64,000 bases of DNA from Chitinophagaceae bacterium (GTDB taxonomy: Bacteria > Bacteroidota > Bacteroidia > Chitinophagales > Chitinophagaceae), in contig JADKKJ010000012.1 in assembly GCA_016720565.1 (NCBI GenBank), positions 1 to 64,000 of the forward strand, written 5' to 3'. The translations under genes and the position numbers were made by a program. Every line of letters starts with the position of its first letter. Position 1 is the first letter of the stretch. The notes beneath the pieces are model-generated. The model searched no databases. It was not told where the DNA came from and saw only the letters and a program-made list of their open reading frames with translations. Positions 61,954-64,000 of the stretch are shown here, piece by piece.

Positions 61954-63384
61954 TCAGATCTTTTCAGCCAGTTGAAGCGCTTTTTTCAGGGCGCCTAATT
62001 TATTATTCACTTCCTGTAATTCATTTTCAGGAACAGAGGCGGCCACTACACCCGCACCTGCCTGGCAGGTAAGTATGTTTTGTTTGCTTAAGAAACTCCG
62101 AATAAGAATAGCATGATTAAAATCCCCGTTAAAACCTGCAAAACCGATCGCTCCACCATAATAAGATCGGGCTGTTGGCTCCAGTGAGTCGATCAGTTGC
62201 ATGGCCCTGAATTTTGGCGCGCCGCTCAGGGTTCCAGCCGGAAAACAATTTGCCAGCAGTGAAAAACTATTGCTGTTTGCTGGAATTTTACCGGTCACTT
62301 CACTCACCAGGTGGATCACGTGGGAAAAATATTGAATCTCGCGGTAATGGGTAACGGTAACCCCCGAGCATACACGGCTCAGGTCATTCCTGGCAAGATC
62401 AACCAGCATTACATGTTCCGCATTTTCTTTAGGGTCTTTCAAAAGATTCTCTGCCGCAAGCCGGTCTGCTTCATCATTTCCTGTCCTGCGGAAGGTACCT
62501 GCAATGGGATGCACAACGGCCCTGCCATTGGCCACCAGCAACTGTGCTTCCGGTGATGAACCCATCAGTTTATAATCACCATAATCAAAAAAGAAAAGGT
62601 AGGGAGATGGATTTACGCTGCGAAGAGCCCGGTATACATTGAACTCATCGCCGAGAAATGACTGCTGGAACCTGCGGCTGAGTACGATCTGGAACACATC
62701 TCCCCGGTAACAGGAAGCGATCCCTTTCTTTACTATTTCGAGATACTCATCATCTGTGAGATTGCTGAATTCCTCTCCTTTCAATTCAAATGGATAAATG
62801 GGCACGTCCTTGCTTCTTATCAATGATTCTACCACCGGCAGATCGGATGGTACGTCTTCCAGCAGATTTTCACAAATAAAAAGTTCATCGCGAAAATGAT
62901 CGATGGCGATCACATACTGGTAAAGCCGGTATCGCATCAGTGGTATATTCGCCGCTGTATCATCCTTTCTATTTTTGGAAACTGTGTCCAACTCTACCGA
63001 ATCAAAGAACCTGACCGCATCATAACTGGTATATCCATAAAGTCCCTGCGCAAATAATTCTTCTTTCTGACCTGAATGAATACAATCATAGCCCTTCATA
63101 TATTCCTGCAGCAATTCCGGCACCTGGTTGTTTTTATCAAGCGCAGTTTTTTGAGGGTCCCTTCCCGGATATTTCCATTCTATTTGTCCCTGTTCCCTGA
63201 TCTCTATTCCTCCGATGGCATTGATGCCAATAAAAGAAAAACTATTCTGTGCAGAATGATGGTCCGTACTTTCCAAAAGCACCGTATCCCTGAACCGATC
63301 GCGCAGGCGCAGGTAAATACCAACCGGTGTATACAGGTCGGCCAGCATCCGGGTACATTTGGTATGAATGGTTATCTTTCTCAT
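61954..63384 (-). CDS. trpE: Anthranilate synthase component I
   Basis: The 476-residue chorismate-utilising enzyme retains the LLEST segment of the tryptophan feedback site, and the C-terminal catalytic block is GTLSGAPKFRAMQLIDSLEP with AGAGVVAAS near the end. It makes anthranilate from chorismate with ammonia from TrpG. The start is 10 nt after the attenuator hairpin's T-run, so transcription past that hairpin decides its expression. Confidence 0.97.
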   Translation of the reverse strand: MRKITIHTKCTRMLADLYTPVGIYLRLRDRFRDTVLLESTDHHSAQNSFSFIGINAIGGIEIREQGQIEWKYPGRDPQKTALDKNNQVPELLQEYMKGYDCIHSGQKEELFAQGLYGYTSYDAVRFFDSVELDTVSKNRKDDTAANIPLMRYRLYQYVIAIDHFRDELFICENLLEDVPSDLPVVESLIRSKDVPIYPFELKGEEFSNLTDDEYLEIVKKGIASCYRGDVFQIVLSRRFQQSFLGDEFNVYRALRSVNPSPYLFFFDYGDYKLMGSSPEAQLLVANGRAVVHPIAGTFRRTGNDEADRLAAENLLKDPKENAEHVMLVDLARNDLSRVCSGVTVTHYREIQYFSHVIHLVSEVTGKIPANSNSFSLLANCFPAGTLSGAPKFRAMQLIDSLEPTARSYYGGAIGFAGFNGDFNHAILIRSFLSKQNILTCQAGAGVVAASVPENELQEVNNKLGALKKALQLAEKI

Positions 63385-63393
63385 TGCTGTTAA

Positions 63394-63418
63394 ATAAAAA
63401 ACCCCGAACCAGTCGGGG
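63394..63418 (-). terminator. Attenuator terminator of the trp operon
   Basis: On the minus strand CCCCGA pairs with TCGGGG around a CTGGT loop and is followed by seven or more T. The 5' arm GCCCC can pair instead with GGGGC at the end of the leader peptide region (about 63452-63457), the expected antiterminator. Confidence 0.88.
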
Positions 63419-63447
63419 CCACATATAGTTATGCAAACAGATATGGT

Positions 63448-63510
63448 CTACAGCCCCTGATCAAGAGTTGTATGCCACCACCAGTTTGTATTTTTAATTA
63501 CCTGCTTCAT
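63448..63510 (-). CDS. trpL: trp leader peptide
   Basis: The 20-codon frame reads MKQVIKNTNWWWHTTLDQGL. Three consecutive Trp codons lie at positions 10-12 (63475-63483). It ends 30 nt before the terminator hairpin, the classic spacing for ribosome-controlled attenuation. When charged tRNA-Trp is scarce the ribosome should stall at the Trp codons and favour the antiterminator. Confidence 0.9.
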   Translation of the reverse strand: MKQVIKNTNWWWHTTLDQGL

Positions 63511-63516
63511 CGGGCA

Positions 63517-63524
63517 CAAATATA
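63517..63524 (-). promoter_or_regulatory. -7 box of the trp operon promoter
   Basis: TATATTTG fits TAnnTTTG on the minus strand, and ends 6 nt before the leader ATG. The leader mRNA therefore has a very short 5' end or none. I see no convincing operator. Confidence 0.55.
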
Positions 63525-63602
63525 AAGGCAATCGGTAAGAACTGAAAAAACTTTTTTAGCTTTATCGTCGCTGAAATGCCTTCTTTACTTTAAATTCTCA
63601 TT

Positions 63603-63893
63603 ATGATCATTCAACATAAACTGGAAGGAACTCACGGGGCATTTTTTGTTGAACAGGAGGGTAATATCCTGGCAGAAATGGTCTACAGTAGTTCCAATGC
63701 CTTAAAAATGATCATTGAACATACCGAGGTAGGCGAAGAACTTCGGGGACAGAATATAGGGGCGCAGCTGGTGGCTGCAGCCGTAGAACATGCCCGCAGG
63801 CATCATATGAAGATCCTGCCGCTCTGTCCTTTCGCCCATGCCCTGCTTCATAAAAAACCCGAATACAAGGACATATTATCTGAACCAAAATAA
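63603..63893 (+). CDS. Small GNAT-type N-acetyltransferase (COG2388-like)
   Basis: The 96-residue protein is of the YidJ/COG2388 mini-GNAT type: FFVEQEGNILAEMVYS, HTEVGEELRGQNIGAQLVAA (the acetyl-CoA loop R/Q-G-x-x-x-A/G) and a final ILPLCPFAHALLHKKPEY. Its substrate is unknown. It is divergent from the trp operon. Confidence 0.88.
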   Translation: MIIQHKLEGTHGAFFVEQEGNILAEMVYSSSNALKMIIEHTEVGEELRGQNIGAQLVAAAVEHARRHHMKILPLCPFAHALLHKKPEYKDILSEPK

Positions 63894-63896
63894 CTG

Positions 63897-64000
63897 ATGA
63901 AAAATATCTTCCTGACCCTCACCCTGCTCACCTGTCTTCAGGTTTTTTCTCAAACCGATAAATATATACTCCTTAAGCCTGACCGGGTTTTTGATGGAGA
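63897..64000 (+). CDS. Start of an exported protein, possibly an amidohydrolase (cut by window)
   Basis: An ATG 4 nt after the GNAT stop opens a signal peptide (KNIFLTLTLLTCLQVFSQ) followed by YILLKPDRVFDGE, an opening common to exported amidohydrolases of the imidazolonepropionase type. Only the first 34 codons are visible. Confidence 0.6.
   Translation, partial: MKNIFLTLTLLTCLQVFSQTDKYILLKPDRVFDG

Overview
The window reads as chromosomal DNA of a Bacteroidota bacterium, most likely a member of the Chitinophagaceae. The grounds are house-keeping genes with Bacteroidota-style sequence, several -7 boxes of the TAnnTTTG type with a TTG about 20 nt upstream, many proteins with a signal peptide ending in AQ/SQ/GQ, DUF2723, TlpA-like and caspase/CHAT families, and short repeats dispersed between genes. 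The lineage is inferred from protein character only.

Layout. Positions 1-5830 are a decayed zone: broken remains of a GIY-YIG protein, an NTF2/DUF4440-like protein, two unrecognised genes, a CPBP (CAAX-type) protease and a prolyl oligopeptidase, mixed with repeats around GAGCGAAGCGAGGAACC and a run of 25 T. Positions 5900-14930 carry exported hydrolases (esterase, PIG-L deacetylase, M20 peptidase, amidohydrolase). Three of the four are followed within 10 nt by a paralogue of one small His-rich membrane protein. Positions 15000-22500 hold a GH53 galactanase lipoprotein, RhlE helicase, fatty acid desaturase, SDR, SAM hydrolase and a four-helix-bundle gene, separated by striking inverted arrays of 7-8 nt satellites. 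Positions 22580-35480 are house-keeping: DUF2723 membrane protein, a VWA/AAA pair, MurB, PriA, an acyltransferase and MtaB.

Positions 35540-42980 form an exported protease locus: a giant TPR-WD40-caspase protein, a small secreted protein with a Tyr/Cys-rich tail, and a second caspase-like protein. A CHAT-TPR protein follows at 52.8-55.7 kb. Positions 43030-44150 hold two tRNA-Val genes (GAC and UAC anticodons) and two tRNA-Val-derived relics flanking a small GIY-YIG gene. Positions 44150-45990 join three N-degron functions: an ATE/Bpt-like transferase, ClpS and Aat. ValRS follows, then a broken TolB-like/outer-membrane gene.

Positions 56930-63510 are a complete tryptophan operon on the minus strand (trpE-G-D-C-F-B-A), preceded by a 20-codon leader peptide with three consecutive Trp codons and a terminator hairpin, a textbook attenuator. 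A small GNAT gene and the start of an exported protein, perhaps an amidohydrolase, close the window.

The strongest leads are: (1) the caspase / Tyr-Cys peptide / caspase trio; (2) the inverted satellite arrays, one of which encloses a four-helix-bundle gene; (3) tRNA-Val relics whose anticodon arm is replaced by a palindrome; (4) a dispersed palindrome inserted in frame in trpG, with a related insertion in valS; (5) the His-rich membrane paralogues attached to exported hydrolases; (6) the N-degron cluster.
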